DNA of 64,000 bases from positions 1 to 64,000 of the forward strand of contig CAZLHO010000006.1 of assembly GCA_964559455.1 (NCBI GenBank), written 5' to 3'. The stretch is from CAZLHO01 sp964559455. Its GTDB lineage: Bacteria; Krumholzibacteriota; Krumholzibacteriia; LZORAL124-64-63. Made by a program: the position numbers and the translations under genes. Under the pieces are notes generated by a model. The model saw only the letters and a program-made list of their open reading frames with translations, did not search any database and was not told where the DNA came from. Positions 43,361-51,779 of the stretch are shown piece by piece; the first letter of the stretch is position 1; each line of letters opens with the position of its first letter.

Positions 43361-44845
43361 TTGAGCGAGCCGAAACAGCAGAGCGACATCTTTCCGCCGC
43401 GGTTCGCGGTCGCGGCCGCGCTCGTCCTGGCGTTGCTGGCGCAGGCTCTGCTCTACGCCCGGGGATTCCACGCCCTCTCCGCCGACGACAGCGCCCGCGT
43501 CCTGGCGGCCCGGGGGCACGGCCTGTCGGCCCTGTGGCAACCGGGTTGGTGGCCGCCGCTGCCGGCCATGGTTCAGGGTCTGCTCCTCGAACTCTGGCCC
43601 GATCTCTTCCGGGCGCCCCGGCTGCTCGCCGGGCTTGTCGGGCTGGCCGTGGTGCCTGCGGTGGGCCGGCTCGCCGCCCGGCTCTTCGCCGACCGCGCGG
43701 TGAGCGGCGCGGCCGTCGTGCTGGCGGCCCTCTACGCGCCGCGGCTGGTTTTCGCGATGCTGCCCCTGGCCGAGATCTGGCTCACCCTCTTCGCCGTGCT
43801 CGCCGCCGCCGACACCGCCGCCTGGCTGCGCGAGGACAGCCCCGGACTGCTGCGCCGCGCCGCCGTCTGGAGCTTGTTCGCGGCGATGTCCCGCTACGAG
43901 GGCTGGCTGCTGGCCGCGGCCCTCGCCATGCTGGCGCTGGTCGCCTGGCGGCGCGGCGTGGCCGGACGCCGCCTGGGCGGATCCGATGCCGCGGGCACGG
44001 TCCTCGTCGCCGCCGTCTTTCCCGTCTACTGGCTGGCGGCCGCCGCGCTCGGCGGCCGGCTGGCGCTGCTCGGGGAGGCCTCCCGCCGCTACGACCTGCT
44101 TCAGGGGGGCGCTTCGGCGGTCGTCTGGAGGCATACCCACCTCTTCCAGTTCCTGCGGCAGGCGGCGACGACCCCGATCGTCGCCGGAGCCGCGGCGTTG
44201 ACGGTCTGGTGGCTGCGCTCGTCCCGCGTGCGCTGGTGGTCGTCGCTGATGCTCTTCCCACTGCTGGGCATGTCCGCCTTGGCGCTGGCCACGCACAGCC
44301 TGCCGAGCCACAACTGGGGACGGCTGGCGGCCCCCTGGCTCGTGATGCTGCTGCCCTTCCTGGCCTGGCTGCTGGAAAAGGCGGCCGCGGCCCTGGCGCC
44401 GCCCGGTCCGGGACGGCGCGCGCTGCTGGCCTGCGCGGTGGTCGTCTTCCTGGCCGGTTTCTGGGACGGCGCCGCTTCGGTCGCGGCGCGCAGCGACATG
44501 ACCCGGGACGACCTGCGCGCGGGACGGGCGGCCGCGGCCATGGTCGCCGACGGCCCGGGCCGCATCCTCCTGGACTCGAGCCACTGGAGCCACCTGCACC
44601 TGCAGGTCGCTTCGGGGATTCCCGACCGTTTCCTGCTCAACACCGGCTACGACCCCCGCCTTCCCGGGCCGTCGATCCTGCCCGACGAGGCGCTGCCCAC
44701 CCCGGAAGCCCTGCGCAATCTGGGCCTGGACCTGCTCGTCTTCCGCGATCCGGAGCGCGTGCGGGCGTTGGCCGCGGCCGGCCTGGAGCAGGCCGCCGCC
44801 TTCGGGCCCTGGCGCCTGTTCCGGATCCCGCCCGCCGGTTCCTGA
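43361..44845 (+). CDS. GT39/ArnT-like integral membrane glycosyltransferase
   Basis: A 494-aa membrane protein with about 11 hydrophobic segments, of the GT-C superfamily (PMT/ArnT/GT39-like). The first extracytoplasmic loop after TM1 carries the acidic pair in HALSADDSARVLAARG, as expected for GT-C catalytic Asp residues. Later helices and a soluble C-terminal part (~390-494) follow. Such enzymes move a sugar from a polyprenyl-phosphate donor onto a lipid or protein on the periplasmic side. The start is probably TTG 43361 (after GGGAGCCGAGCC); upstream codons have no coding signal. Acceptor unknown; no link to the RiPP-like cassette downstream is proven. Confidence 0.78.
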   Translation: MSEPKQQSDIFPPRFAVAAALVLALLAQALLYARGFHALSADDSARVLAARGHGLSALWQPGWWPPLPAMVQGLLLELWPDLFRAPRLLAGLVGLAVVPAVGRLAARLFADRAVSGAAVVLAALYAPRLVFAMLPLAEIWLTLFAVLAAADTAAWLREDSPGLLRRAAVWSLFAAMSRYEGWLLAAALAMLALVAWRRGVAGRRLGGSDAAGTVLVAAVFPVYWLAAAALGGRLALLGEASRRYDLLQGGASAVVWRHTHLFQFLRQAATTPIVAGAAALTVWWLRSSRVRWWSSLMLFPLLGMSALALATHSLPSHNWGRLAAPWLVMLLPFLAWLLEKAAAALAPPGPGRRALLACAVVVFLAGFWDGAASVAARSDMTRDDLRAGRAAAAMVADGPGRILLDSSHWSHLHLQVASGIPDRFLLNTGYDPRLPGPSILPDEALPTPEALRNLGLDLLVFRDPERVRALAAAGLEQAAAFGPWRLFRIPPAGS

Positions 44846-45069
44846 TCTTCTCCGGCATCGTGTCCCGCGGCGATGACGGCCCGGGCGTCGCGCGCATCCC
44901 GGCGGCGACGGTCCGCGACCGCTCCGGAAAGCCGGCCGCCGCCCGCGATCGCCGTCGCGCTGCGGTCCTCCTTCCCTTCCGGCCTTCGCGCCGGCGTCGG
45001 CACCCTCGTTGCAGCGGGGCGCATCGTGTCGCGTCGTGAGCCAGGGATTCCGGCCCGGGGAGGTGAATG

Positions 45070-45264
45070 ATGAGCGAGGTCGAGTGGAGGGAGATCGAGA
45101 GCACCCTCGAGAGGATGGGCGTGGAGCAGGTCCAGGAGAGGCTCGAGATCAGTCCCGTGATCGTGGGCGGCGCGCCGGGCGTCGACGGCTGCGACTGCAG
45201 CTGCGACTGCACGTTGCCGCCGCTGGAGCCCTATTCGCGGGCCCAGACCTTCTTCAACGGTTGA
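45070..45264 (+). CDS. RiPP-type precursor peptide candidate with CDCSCDC core
   Basis: A 64-aa peptide. The N-terminal ~30 residues are acidic and helical (MSEVEWREIESTLERMGVEQ), like a leader. A Gly-Gly at 33-34 follows, then a short core containing four alternating cysteines at 41, 43, 45 and 47 (CDCSCDC) and a C-terminal tail TLPPLEPYSRAQTFFNG. GGGGAGGTGA gives ideal spacing to ATG 45070; ATG 45067 is also possible. A perfect 13-bp hairpin lies between this stop and the next gene, as in many peptide operons where the precursor must be overproduced. The two downstream genes look like tailoring and protease functions. No known peptide family is recognised. Confidence 0.7.
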   Translation: MSEVEWREIESTLERMGVEQVQERLEISPVIVGGAPGVDGCDCSCDCTLPPLEPYSRAQTFFNG

Positions 45265-45269
45265 TGCGC

Positions 45270-45301
45270 GCGCGGCCCGGGCTTCCTCGCCCGGGCCGCG
45301 C
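45270..45301 (+). terminator. Strong hairpin between precursor and downstream genes
   Basis: Perfect 13-bp stem GCGCGGCCCGGGC / GCCCGGGCCGCGC with a 6-base loop and no T run; likely an attenuator or mRNA-stability element. Downstream translation starts 12 bases later. Confidence 0.7.
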
Positions 45302-45312
45302 TCCGGAGGGGC

Positions 45313-46452
45313 ATGCACCAGGCGGACGTCCTGCCGACGGCGGGGGAGAGCTGGGAACTCTGGAACCTGAGGGCGCTCTTTCCCGGCGCCGGCGTTGCGG
45401 ACCTGCGGGACCTGGCCGACCGCCGGCGGCGGATCGTCGGCCTCGAGAGAAAGACCTTCGGCCGCGGCCTCGAGGCCAACCGCGGAATCGTGGCCGGGGC
45501 GGGGCTGTTCCTGGGCGCCCATCCGGAACTGCGCAGCGGCCTGATCGCGACCCTGCACCTGGGGCCCTACGCCTTGGTGCCCGCCCTCTACGCGCTGGCC
45601 GGCCTCGACCCGGTGGTCGTGGTCGACCGCGCGGCGCTGGAGCGGCTGCGGGATCAGGCCGAGGCGCACCTGGCCGCTCTGGGCGCGTCGGGACGCCTGC
45701 AGTGGCTCTGCGTCGACGAGCCGGTATTCGCCGGGCGGCTGCTGCGCGCGCTGCGGGGGGGCGGCGTGGCGGTGGTCTACCTGGACGGCAACGGCGGCAG
45801 CGGGGGCCCCGCGGCCACGCGCGAGCGCGGGATGCGCTACGAGCTGCCCGGGCGTGCGATCCGTCTGCAGACCGGTCTGGGGCGGCTGCTGCCCCGGGCC
45901 GGCTGCGCCGTCCACGGCCTGTTGACGCGGTGGTCGGATGACGGAAATCTGGATTGGGAGCCCGGACCCGCCTGGCGCTGGCCGCGCGACGCCTCCGCCG
46001 ACGAGATCACCACCGCGCTCTACGATTGGGCCTTCACGGCCATCCGCCGTCATCCGGAACAATGGGCTTTCTGGGGGATGCTCGGGACGTCGAGCGAATG
46101 CTTCCGGTCGGACCGGCTCGAGGCCGGACCGGGCGGCAGGTCGCGCCGAGGGCGTTGCGCCTTCTTCTGCGACTGCCTGAGGACCTGCCCCGATGCGGTG
46201 CGCGCGACGTTGGCCGGAGAGGTCGAAGTCTGGCCCGGGGATGTCCTGGTCGATCTCGCCAACCAGCATTTCTACGCCGCGGAAGGACTGCGGGACGACG
46301 ACCTCGAGGACCTGCGCTGGGGCGGCTCGCCGTCGCTGGCCGACCTGCGCCGGCGTCGCGGCGGTCGTTGGGTCGAGTTCCACCTGCTGCGACTCTACGT
46401 GCTGGATCTGGTCGCCCTGGAGATCGGCGGCCCCGGGACCGCGGGCGGGTGA
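45313..46452 (+). CDS. LpxL-like (lysophospholipid acyltransferase-type) protein of the RiPP-like locus
   Basis: A 379-aa protein. The middle part (residues ~75-190) has TLHLGPYALVPALYALAGLDPVVV, then VVYLDGNGGSGG, a pattern close to the lipid A acyltransferase (LpxL/HtrB, LABLAT) family. The usual H-x4-D/E catalytic acid is not found (HLGPYA), so it may be inactive, altered, or a different transferase. A Cys-containing segment (CAFFCDCLRTCPDA, residues ~283-296) is unusual for the family and echoes the precursor. GGAGGGGC precedes the ATG. It overlaps the M50 gene at GTGA. Substrate is unknown; acylation of the peptide is a guess from context. Confidence 0.6.
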   Translation: MHQADVLPTAGESWELWNLRALFPGAGVADLRDLADRRRRIVGLERKTFGRGLEANRGIVAGAGLFLGAHPELRSGLIATLHLGPYALVPALYALAGLDPVVVVDRAALERLRDQAEAHLAALGASGRLQWLCVDEPVFAGRLLRALRGGGVAVVYLDGNGGSGGPAATRERGMRYELPGRAIRLQTGLGRLLPRAGCAVHGLLTRWSDDGNLDWEPGPAWRWPRDASADEITTALYDWAFTAIRRHPEQWAFWGMLGTSSECFRSDRLEAGPGGRSRRGRCAFFCDCLRTCPDAVRATLAGEVEVWPGDVLVDLANQHFYAAEGLRDDDLEDLRWGGSPSLADLRRRRGGRWVEFHLLRLYVLDLVALEIGGPGTAGG

Positions 46453-47615
46453 GCAGAGAGCCCGCTCCGGTTCGTCGTCCCCGCCGAGATCGGCGTTTCA
46501 TCCTGCACGCCCATCCCGAAGGGCCCTGGCTGCTGCAGGCGGGGGGGCGTTCCTATGCCGTGCCCTCGGCGCTGGGGCGCAGGTTGCGTCCCCTGAGGGG
46601 AATGGTGCCCACCGAGGAGGCGCTGGCCTCGCTGTTGCCCGGGCGGGCGCCGCATCAGGTCAGGGCCCTGCACGCCCTGCTGGCGGGGGACGATGGCGGC
46701 CGCGGTGAGCGGGAACCGCAATCGAGGGGCGCCCTCAGGCTCCGACCGAGGGCGACCCTCGTGCCGGCCCGCGCGGTGCACCGTGCGGCGCGCCGTCTCG
46801 CGGGGTTCACCACGTGGCCCTGGCTGCTGGGGGCGTTCCTGTCCGGGGCGCTGGGCTACGCGGCGGGTCTGGTCGCGCTCCGGGGAAGCGGGCTCGACCC
46901 GCAGGGTCCGCCGGGCCTGGCCGCCGCGGCGCTGCTGGTCGTGCTGACCGCCCTGATCCATGAATTCGGCCACGCCGCCGCCCTGGCCGACGCCGGTTAT
47001 CCGCCCGGGTCCGTCGGCGCGGGACTGCTGGTCCTGTTGCCGGTGCTCTACTGCGACGTCACGGCCGTGGCGCTGCTGCCGGGACGGGCCCGCCTGCGCA
47101 TCGACGCCGCGGGCGCGGCGTGGCAGCTGGCCGCCGGCGGCGCGATGGCCCTGGCGGCGGCCGGGGTCGGGAGCCGGGTCTTCCCGCCTTCGGCCTGGGC
47201 CGCAGGCGCGGCCGCGATTCTGAAGACCGCGTCCCTGGGCGTGCTGGCGGCCGCGGTCTGGAGCCTGCTGCCCCTGCCGCGATCCGATGGATGCTGGCTG
47301 GCCTGCGACGCCCTGGGGGTGCGCGACCTGGACGCCCCGGCGCACAGGGGGCGGGGGGGGCGCGTCCAGGACCGTCGTCGTCTGGCCTGGCTGTGGGGCC
47401 TGCGCGGCCTGCACATCCTCTTCTTTTCGGCCCTCGCGGGGGCGGCCCTGGTCCAACTGCGGCGTCTGGAACCGGCGCTGGCCGGTTGTTCCCCGCTTCT
47501 GCGAGCGGCTGGTCGGGTCGGCCTGGCGGTCGTCGGCACGGTGGTCGCCGCGGTCGCCCTGCGAAGGGCCTGGCGTCTGCTGAGGGCTGCGTTGGCGGAC
47601 GCCGGTCGTCTTTGA
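46449..47615 (+). CDS. M50-family membrane zinc peptidase with PqqD-like N-terminus
   Basis: A 388-aa integral membrane protein of the 'peptide zinc metalloprotease' type. Residues ~15-80 (RRFILHAHPEGPWLLQAGGRSY ... EEALASLLPG) resemble the PqqD-like winged helix that binds leader peptides in RiPP systems. TM helices follow, and the zinc motif HEFGHA lies in helix 3 (~residues 170-175). A second zinc-ligand region of the site-2 protease type is suggested by DGCWLACDALGVRD (~280-293). Several more helices follow. It starts at GTG overlapping the previous stop. Probably cleaves or exports the leader of the upstream precursor (inference); related enzymes occur in sactipeptide and daptide-like loci. 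Confidence 0.72.
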   Translation: MSREPAPVRRPRRDRRFILHAHPEGPWLLQAGGRSYAVPSALGRRLRPLRGMVPTEEALASLLPGRAPHQVRALHALLAGDDGGRGEREPQSRGALRLRPRATLVPARAVHRAARRLAGFTTWPWLLGAFLSGALGYAAGLVALRGSGLDPQGPPGLAAAALLVVLTALIHEFGHAAALADAGYPPGSVGAGLLVLLPVLYCDVTAVALLPGRARLRIDAAGAAWQLAAGGAMALAAAGVGSRVFPPSAWAAGAAAILKTASLGVLAAAVWSLLPLPRSDGCWLACDALGVRDLDAPAHRGRGGRVQDRRRLAWLWGLRGLHILFFSALAGAALVQLRRLEPALAGCSPLLRAAGRVGLAVVGTVVAAVALRRAWRLLRAALADAGRL

Positions 47616-47641
47616 CGCGGACGGCGACGGCGTGCTAGCTT
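47612..47641 (+). promoter_or_regulatory. Promoter for the DDAH-like gene
   Basis: TTGACG, 18-base spacer ending GTGC, TAGCTT, overlapping the end of the M50 gene and 39 bases before GTG 47680. Suggests that ddaH is separate from the RiPP-like operon. Confidence 0.5.
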
Positions 47642-47679
47642 CCTCGAAGGGGGGATTCATCAACTCAGGAGGGGATGTC

Positions 47680-48438
47680 GTGTTCGCCCACGCGCTCACC
47701 CGTCTGCCCGGTCCCGACTTCGCCGACGGTTTGACCACCGCCGGCCTCGGGATCCCCGACCACGCCCTGATGCTTCGCCAGCACGCCGAGTACGTGGCCG
47801 CCTTGCGCAGGCTGGGGGTCGCCGTCGAGGTGCTGGACCCGCTGCCCGGCTATCCCGACGCCCACTTCGTGGAGGATGTGGCCGTCGTCACCTACGACTT
47901 GGCCGTGCTCACCCGCCCCGGCGCCGACTCCCGCCGCGGCGAGGTGGCCGCGATCGAACCCTTCCTGGGCGCCCGCCGGCGGCTGGCCCGCATCGAGGAG
48001 CCCGGGCGGCTCGACGGCGGCGACGTGATGCATGTCGGCCGGAGCTACTTCGTCGGTCTCTCGGAGCGCACGAACGAGGAGGGGGCCGCCCAGCTCTGCC
48101 GGATCCTGGCCGACGAGGACTTCTCCTGCGTCATGGTGCCCGTCGGCGAGGGCCTGCACCTGAAGTCCGGGGTGAACCACGCCGCCTGGGACACCCTGCT
48201 GTTGACCGAGGACTTCATCGACCTGCCCCAGTTCCGGGACTACGACAAGATCCTGGTCCCTGCGGAGGAATCCTACGCCGCCAACACCCTGCTGCTGAAC
48301 GGGACCATCCTGACGCCCGCCGGTTTCCCCCGCACGCGGGCCGAACTGCAGAAACTGGACCTGCCGGTCGTGGAGCTCGACATGAGCGAGGCGCGCAAGA
48401 TGGACGGCGGCCTGACCTGCCTGTCGCTGCGCTATTGA
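47680..48438 (+). CDS. ddaH: Dimethylarginine dimethylaminohydrolase-like enzyme
   Basis: A 252-aa penta-domain guanidino-modifying enzyme. Typical DDAH/ADI-superfamily residues: DAHFVEDVAVV (substrate Asp/Glu), GRLDGGDVM, the catalytic His in GLHLKSGVNH (~residue 161), and the nucleophilic Cys near the C-terminus in DGGLTCLSLRY (~247). It would hydrolyse N-methylated arginine or arginine to citrulline plus amine. GTG 47680 follows AGGAGGGGATGTC. An upstream in-frame GTG is less likely because of the placement of this ribosome site. A bidirectional terminator follows. Confidence 0.87.
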   Translation: MFAHALTRLPGPDFADGLTTAGLGIPDHALMLRQHAEYVAALRRLGVAVEVLDPLPGYPDAHFVEDVAVVTYDLAVLTRPGADSRRGEVAAIEPFLGARRRLARIEEPGRLDGGDVMHVGRSYFVGLSERTNEEGAAQLCRILADEDFSCVMVPVGEGLHLKSGVNHAAWDTLLLTEDFIDLPQFRDYDKILVPAEESYAANTLLLNGTILTPAGFPRTRAELQKLDLPVVELDMSEARKMDGGLTCLSLRY

Positions 48439-48461
48439 ATCGCGGCCCGGCGACGACGACG

Positions 48462-48488
48462 AGGGGGCGCCCCGGCGGGGCGCCCCCT
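48462..48488. terminator. Bidirectional terminator between ddaH and the PhoU gene
   Basis: 11-bp stem GGGGGCGCCCC / GGGGCGCCCCC with a 3-base loop, followed by TTCGTTT on the plus strand. Confidence 0.8.
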
Positions 48489-48512
48489 TCGTTTCGTGCG
48501 GCGGCCGCGGTC

Positions 48513-49190
48513 TCAGGCTGTGGGTTCGTCGAAGAAGTCCATCAGGTCCACCGGCATCACCACGGACGAGGCGATGTTCGACATGTGGCCGAGGATGCGC
48601 TTGTAGAAGCGCAGGCCCAGCACGATGCAGACGGCGTCGTTGGTGCGCATGTCGCCGCGGGTGATCGCCGCGATGCCCGCCTCGGTCTGCAGCTGCAGGG
48701 TCCTGGTGCGCGAGATCACGTCCCGCGCCCGGGATTCGTCGCTGAGCACGAAGGCGTCGCGCGTGACCGAGAAGAGACCGGCCGCCGCGTCGGCGGTCTC
48801 GCCCATGTGCTCTCGGTAGAGGGCGCGGTCGATGTCTGCGGGCAGCAGCTTGTGGGCCACGTCGTAGAGGTTCTTCACGTAGTCGCCGATCCGCTCGCAG
48901 TCCTTGACGACGTTGGTGAAGATCAAGGCCGAGGCGACGTCGGTCTTGGCGCCCGTCGACAGCCGCAGCACGACGCTGCGCCGGATCTCCCTCTCCATCA
49001 GGTTGATGCGCTTGTCGCGGTCGTAGATCGAGGCCTGGGCCTCGCTCTGGTCGGCGCCGTTGAAGATCATCAGGCTCGCATAGTCGAACATGGCGGCGGC
49101 CAGGTCCAGCATCTCGCCGATGCTGGCGGCGTTCTTGCCGCTCCAGTCGTCGCTCTTGAAGAGATCCTTCAGGGATCCGAAGACGGCCAC
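48513..49190 (-). CDS. PhoU-domain protein
   Basis: A 225-aa all-helical protein with PhoU-like repeats (SIYDRDKRINLMEREIRRSVV; KDCERIGDYVKNLYDVAHK, the metal-binding E/D-x-x-R-x-x-D pattern). It starts at GTG 49190 after GGGAGTGGAAAC, 14 bases downstream of the Na/Pi transporter stop. This is probably a transporter-associated regulator of phosphate uptake, as in NptA-PhoU pairs. No pst genes are nearby. Confidence 0.85.
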   Translation of the reverse strand: MAVFGSLKDLFKSDDWSGKNAASIGEMLDLAAAMFDYASLMIFNGADQSEAQASIYDRDKRINLMEREIRRSVVLRLSTGAKTDVASALIFTNVVKDCERIGDYVKNLYDVAHKLLPADIDRALYREHMGETADAAAGLFSVTRDAFVLSDESRARDVISRTRTLQLQTEAGIAAITRGDMRTNDAVCIVLGLRFYKRILGHMSNIASSVVMPVDLMDFFDEPTA

Positions 49191-49204
49191 GTTTCCACTC
49201 CCGG

Positions 49205-50380
49205 TCAGGGGCGCTGGAGCACCCGCGAAATGACGACGAAGATCAGGGGCAGGACGAAGAATACGCCCAGCATATAGTAAAGCGCGAAGGCCTTGTTGCG
49301 CGAGGTCCGTAGGGCCAGCAGGCGGGCCAGGCGGATCGGTACCTTCCGCAGGGGCTTGAAGGGGTAGATGATGGCGATGCCGGTGAGGTTGAAGAGCAGG
49401 TGCACCAGCGCCACCGTCACCGCGGCGACGTTGCCGGTCAGCGAGGCCAGCAGGGCCGTCACGGTGGTGCCCACGTTCGCGCCCAGGGTCACGGCCAGGG
49501 CCGTCGTCAGGGGCACGATGCCGGCGCCGATCAGCGGCACCATCAGGCTGGTCGTGATCGAGCTGCTCTGGACCATCACCGTCACGACCATGCCCAGCAG
49601 CATCGCCAGCGGGCCGCTGCGGCCCAGGTACCTGTTGAAGGCGCCCTCGGCCCGCACCACGACCAGCCGGCGCATCAGCCGGGTCAGCATCGTCAGGGCG
49701 AAGAAGAGGGAGGCCAGGGAGATCACCAGCATCAAGGTCCCGGCCAGCGCGTCCGGCAGGGGCAGCGGATCGATGAGGGCATGCTGGAAGAACTTGACCG
49801 CGGGTTTGACGGCGGCCTTGACCGGGCCGTGGAACTCCACGCCCTGGGTCCCGGTCAGGTGGGTCGACAGCCAGCTCGCCGCCCGCTCCAGGTAGTGCGT
49901 CGCCTGCTCCAGCGGGAAGAGGATGCAGATCGTCATCAGGTTGAAGAAGTCGTGCATCGTGGCGCCGGCGAAGGCGCGGCGGAACTCGGCGCGGCGGCTC
50001 ATCGAGCCCATGGCGACGATCGTGTTGGTGACCGTCGTGCCCATGTTGGCCCCCATGATGATGGGGATGGCGCCGCGCACGGTCAGGGCGTCCACGGCCA
50101 CCAGGCCGACCACGATCGAGGTCGTGCCCGACGAGCTCTGGATCAGCGATGTGGCCAGCAGGCCGATCATCAGGCCGACGACCGGGCTGGCGGTGGTCGT
50201 GATCAGGGCCTCGCTGAAACCGGCGCCGAAGGCCTTGAAGGCCGCGCCCATCAGGGAGATCGCGAAGAGGAAGAGGTAGAGCAGCGCCAGCAGGGCGGTC
50301 GTGCGCAACACCGAGCGCAGGACGGAGCCCTGGACCGGGCTGTATGACCCGGAGGCGGGGTTGGCCGGGCTGAGTGGCAT
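49205..50380 (-). CDS. Na+/phosphate cotransporter, NptA/PNaS family
   Basis: A 391-aa integral membrane protein with two inverted repeats, each carrying the QSSS signature: SLIQSSSGTTSIVVG (first half) and MVQSSSITTSLMV (second half). Glycine-rich ANMGTTVTNTIVA and ANVGTTVTALLA motifs follow each. The family couples sodium to phosphate import. The start ATG 50380 (MPLSPANPAS) precedes the first hydrophobic stretch. The PhoU-domain gene follows 14 bases later, supporting a phosphate role. Confidence 0.9.
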   Translation of the reverse strand: MPLSPANPASGSYSPVQGSVLRSVLRTTALLALLYLFLFAISLMGAAFKAFGAGFSEALITTTASPVVGLMIGLLATSLIQSSSGTTSIVVGLVAVDALTVRGAIPIIMGANMGTTVTNTIVAMGSMSRRAEFRRAFAGATMHDFFNLMTICILFPLEQATHYLERAASWLSTHLTGTQGVEFHGPVKAAVKPAVKFFQHALIDPLPLPDALAGTLMLVISLASLFFALTMLTRLMRRLVVVRAEGAFNRYLGRSGPLAMLLGMVVTVMVQSSSITTSLMVPLIGAGIVPLTTALAVTLGANVGTTVTALLASLTGNVAAVTVALVHLLFNLTGIAIIYPFKPLRKVPIRLARLLALRTSRNKAFALYYMLGVFFVLPLIFVVISRVLQRP

Positions 50381-50472
50381 GGCGATCCGGGCTCGAGGAC
50401 GGTGAGTGGCGGACGCGACTCCGCCGTGACGACCGGAAGCTACCGTTCCGGACGGGCCGGGTAAAGGTGATT

Positions 50473-50502
50473 TTGCGCCGCGCCGTGATGATGGGCTATA
50501 GT
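50473..50502 (+). promoter_or_regulatory. Promoter for moeA-mogA
   Basis: TTGCGC, 18-base spacer, TATAGT, 45 bases before GTG 50547. Confidence 0.55.
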
Positions 50503-50546
50503 GGCCTTCCGACGGTGTCGAGAAGCTCTTCCGGGAGGAGGCCGGC

Positions 50547-51779
50547 GTGATCGCTCTGGACGAAGCCCTGCGGCGGCTGGACGAGGCCTGCGCCCCGCGC
50601 CTCGCGCCGGCGGAGCCCGCGTCGACCCGCGAGGCGGCCGGCCGGGTGCTGGCCGCCGACGCCGTGTCGCGTCTGGACATCCCCCCCTTCGACCGCGTGA
50701 CGATGGACGGCTACGCCATCCCGCCGGCGCCGGAGGGCCGTCTCTACGAGGTCGCCGGCGAGGTCCGGGCGGGACAGGCGGCCTCGGCGCCGCTGCGGCC
50801 GGGCGCCGCCCTCAAGGTCATGACCGGCTGCGTCGCCCCGCCCGGGACCGGGCGCGTGGTGATGGTCGAGAAGGCCCGCGAGCGGGACGGCCTGGTCGAG
50901 ATCCTGGATGGGGGCGGGCCGCGCAACGTGGCCGCCCGGGGCGAGGACGTCCGCGTCGGGCAGGTCGTCGTTCCCGCCGGCGCCCGGCTGACGCCCCGCG
51001 ACATCGCCGGCCTGCTGGCCTGCGGCGTGGCCGAGGTCTCGGCCCGCGCCGTCCCGCGCGTGACCGTGATGGCCACCGGCGACGAGCTGGTCGCCGGCGA
51101 CCGGGATCTGCCTCCGGGCGCGATCTACGACGCCAACACCCCCCTGCTGGCGGGGCTCCTGGCGGCCCACGGCTATGCGGCCCGGACCGAGCCGCCCGTG
51201 CCCGACGATCCGGCCGCGACCCGGGATGCCCTGGCCGCCGCCCTCGCCGTCTCCGACCTGGTCGTGCTGACCGGCGGAGTTTCGATGGGCGACCACGATC
51301 ACGTGCCCGGCGCCATGAAGGAACTGGGCCTGGAGATCGTCTTCGACCGGGTCGCGGTCAAGCCCGGCAAGCCGGCGACCCTGGCCGCGGGGCCGGCGGG
51401 CCTGGTGCTGGGGCTGCCCGGCAACCCCGTGTCGGCTTTCGTGGGCTGCCATCTCTACGTGCTGCCCGCCCTCTCCCGGCTCCAGGGCCGGCGCCTGAGC
51501 CCCCGCTTCCTGGAGCTGCGCCTGGCCGAGGCCTTCGGCGGCGGTCCCGAGCGCCGCCTGCGCCTGCTGCCGGCCCGCCTCGACGCCGAGGCCCGCGTCG
51601 TTCCCCTGGCCTTCCACAGCTCGGGACATCTGCACTCGCTGCTGGCTGCCGAGGGGCTGGTCCGGATCGATCCCGGCGTCTCGGGGCTGCGCGCCGGCGA
51701 CCGGATCGACTTCTGGCCCCTGACGCCGCGGGCCTATCTGTCCCACGCCGGCGACGCCGGGACGGAGGTTGCGCCATGA
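50547..51779 (+). CDS. moeA: Molybdopterin molybdenumtransferase
   Basis: Inserts molybdate into adenylylated molybdopterin, last step of Mo-cofactor synthesis. In the 410-aa protein: FDRVTMDGYA (substrate binding), LKVMTGCVAPPGTGRVVMVEK, MATGDELVAGD, ILTGGVSMGDHDHVP-like VVLTGGVSMGDHD, and GLPGNPVSAFVGC. GTG 50547 follows GGGAGGAGGCCGGC. It overlaps mogA by four bases. Presence of the Mo-cofactor pathway fits anaerobic respiration or other molybdoenzymes; none is encoded in this window. Confidence 0.95.
   Translation: MIALDEALRRLDEACAPRLAPAEPASTREAAGRVLAADAVSRLDIPPFDRVTMDGYAIPPAPEGRLYEVAGEVRAGQAASAPLRPGAALKVMTGCVAPPGTGRVVMVEKARERDGLVEILDGGGPRNVAARGEDVRVGQVVVPAGARLTPRDIAGLLACGVAEVSARAVPRVTVMATGDELVAGDRDLPPGAIYDANTPLLAGLLAAHGYAARTEPPVPDDPAATRDALAAALAVSDLVVLTGGVSMGDHDHVPGAMKELGLEIVFDRVAVKPGKPATLAAGPAGLVLGLPGNPVSAFVGCHLYVLPALSRLQGRRLSPRFLELRLAEAFGGGPERRLRLLPARLDAEARVVPLAFHSSGHLHSLLAAEGLVRIDPGVSGLRAGDRIDFWPLTPRAYLSHAGDAGTEVAP

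Noticed and set aside
44873..45066. A second precursor peptide upstream of the CDCSCDC peptide
   Set aside because: The available frames are Arg/Ser-rich with no ribosome site and no leader-like segment.
47680..48438. DDAH-like enzyme as part of the RiPP-like operon (peptide arginine modification)
   Set aside because: It has its own promoter and terminator and a ribosome site after a clear gap; nothing ties it to the peptide, whose only Arg in the tail is in YSRAQ.
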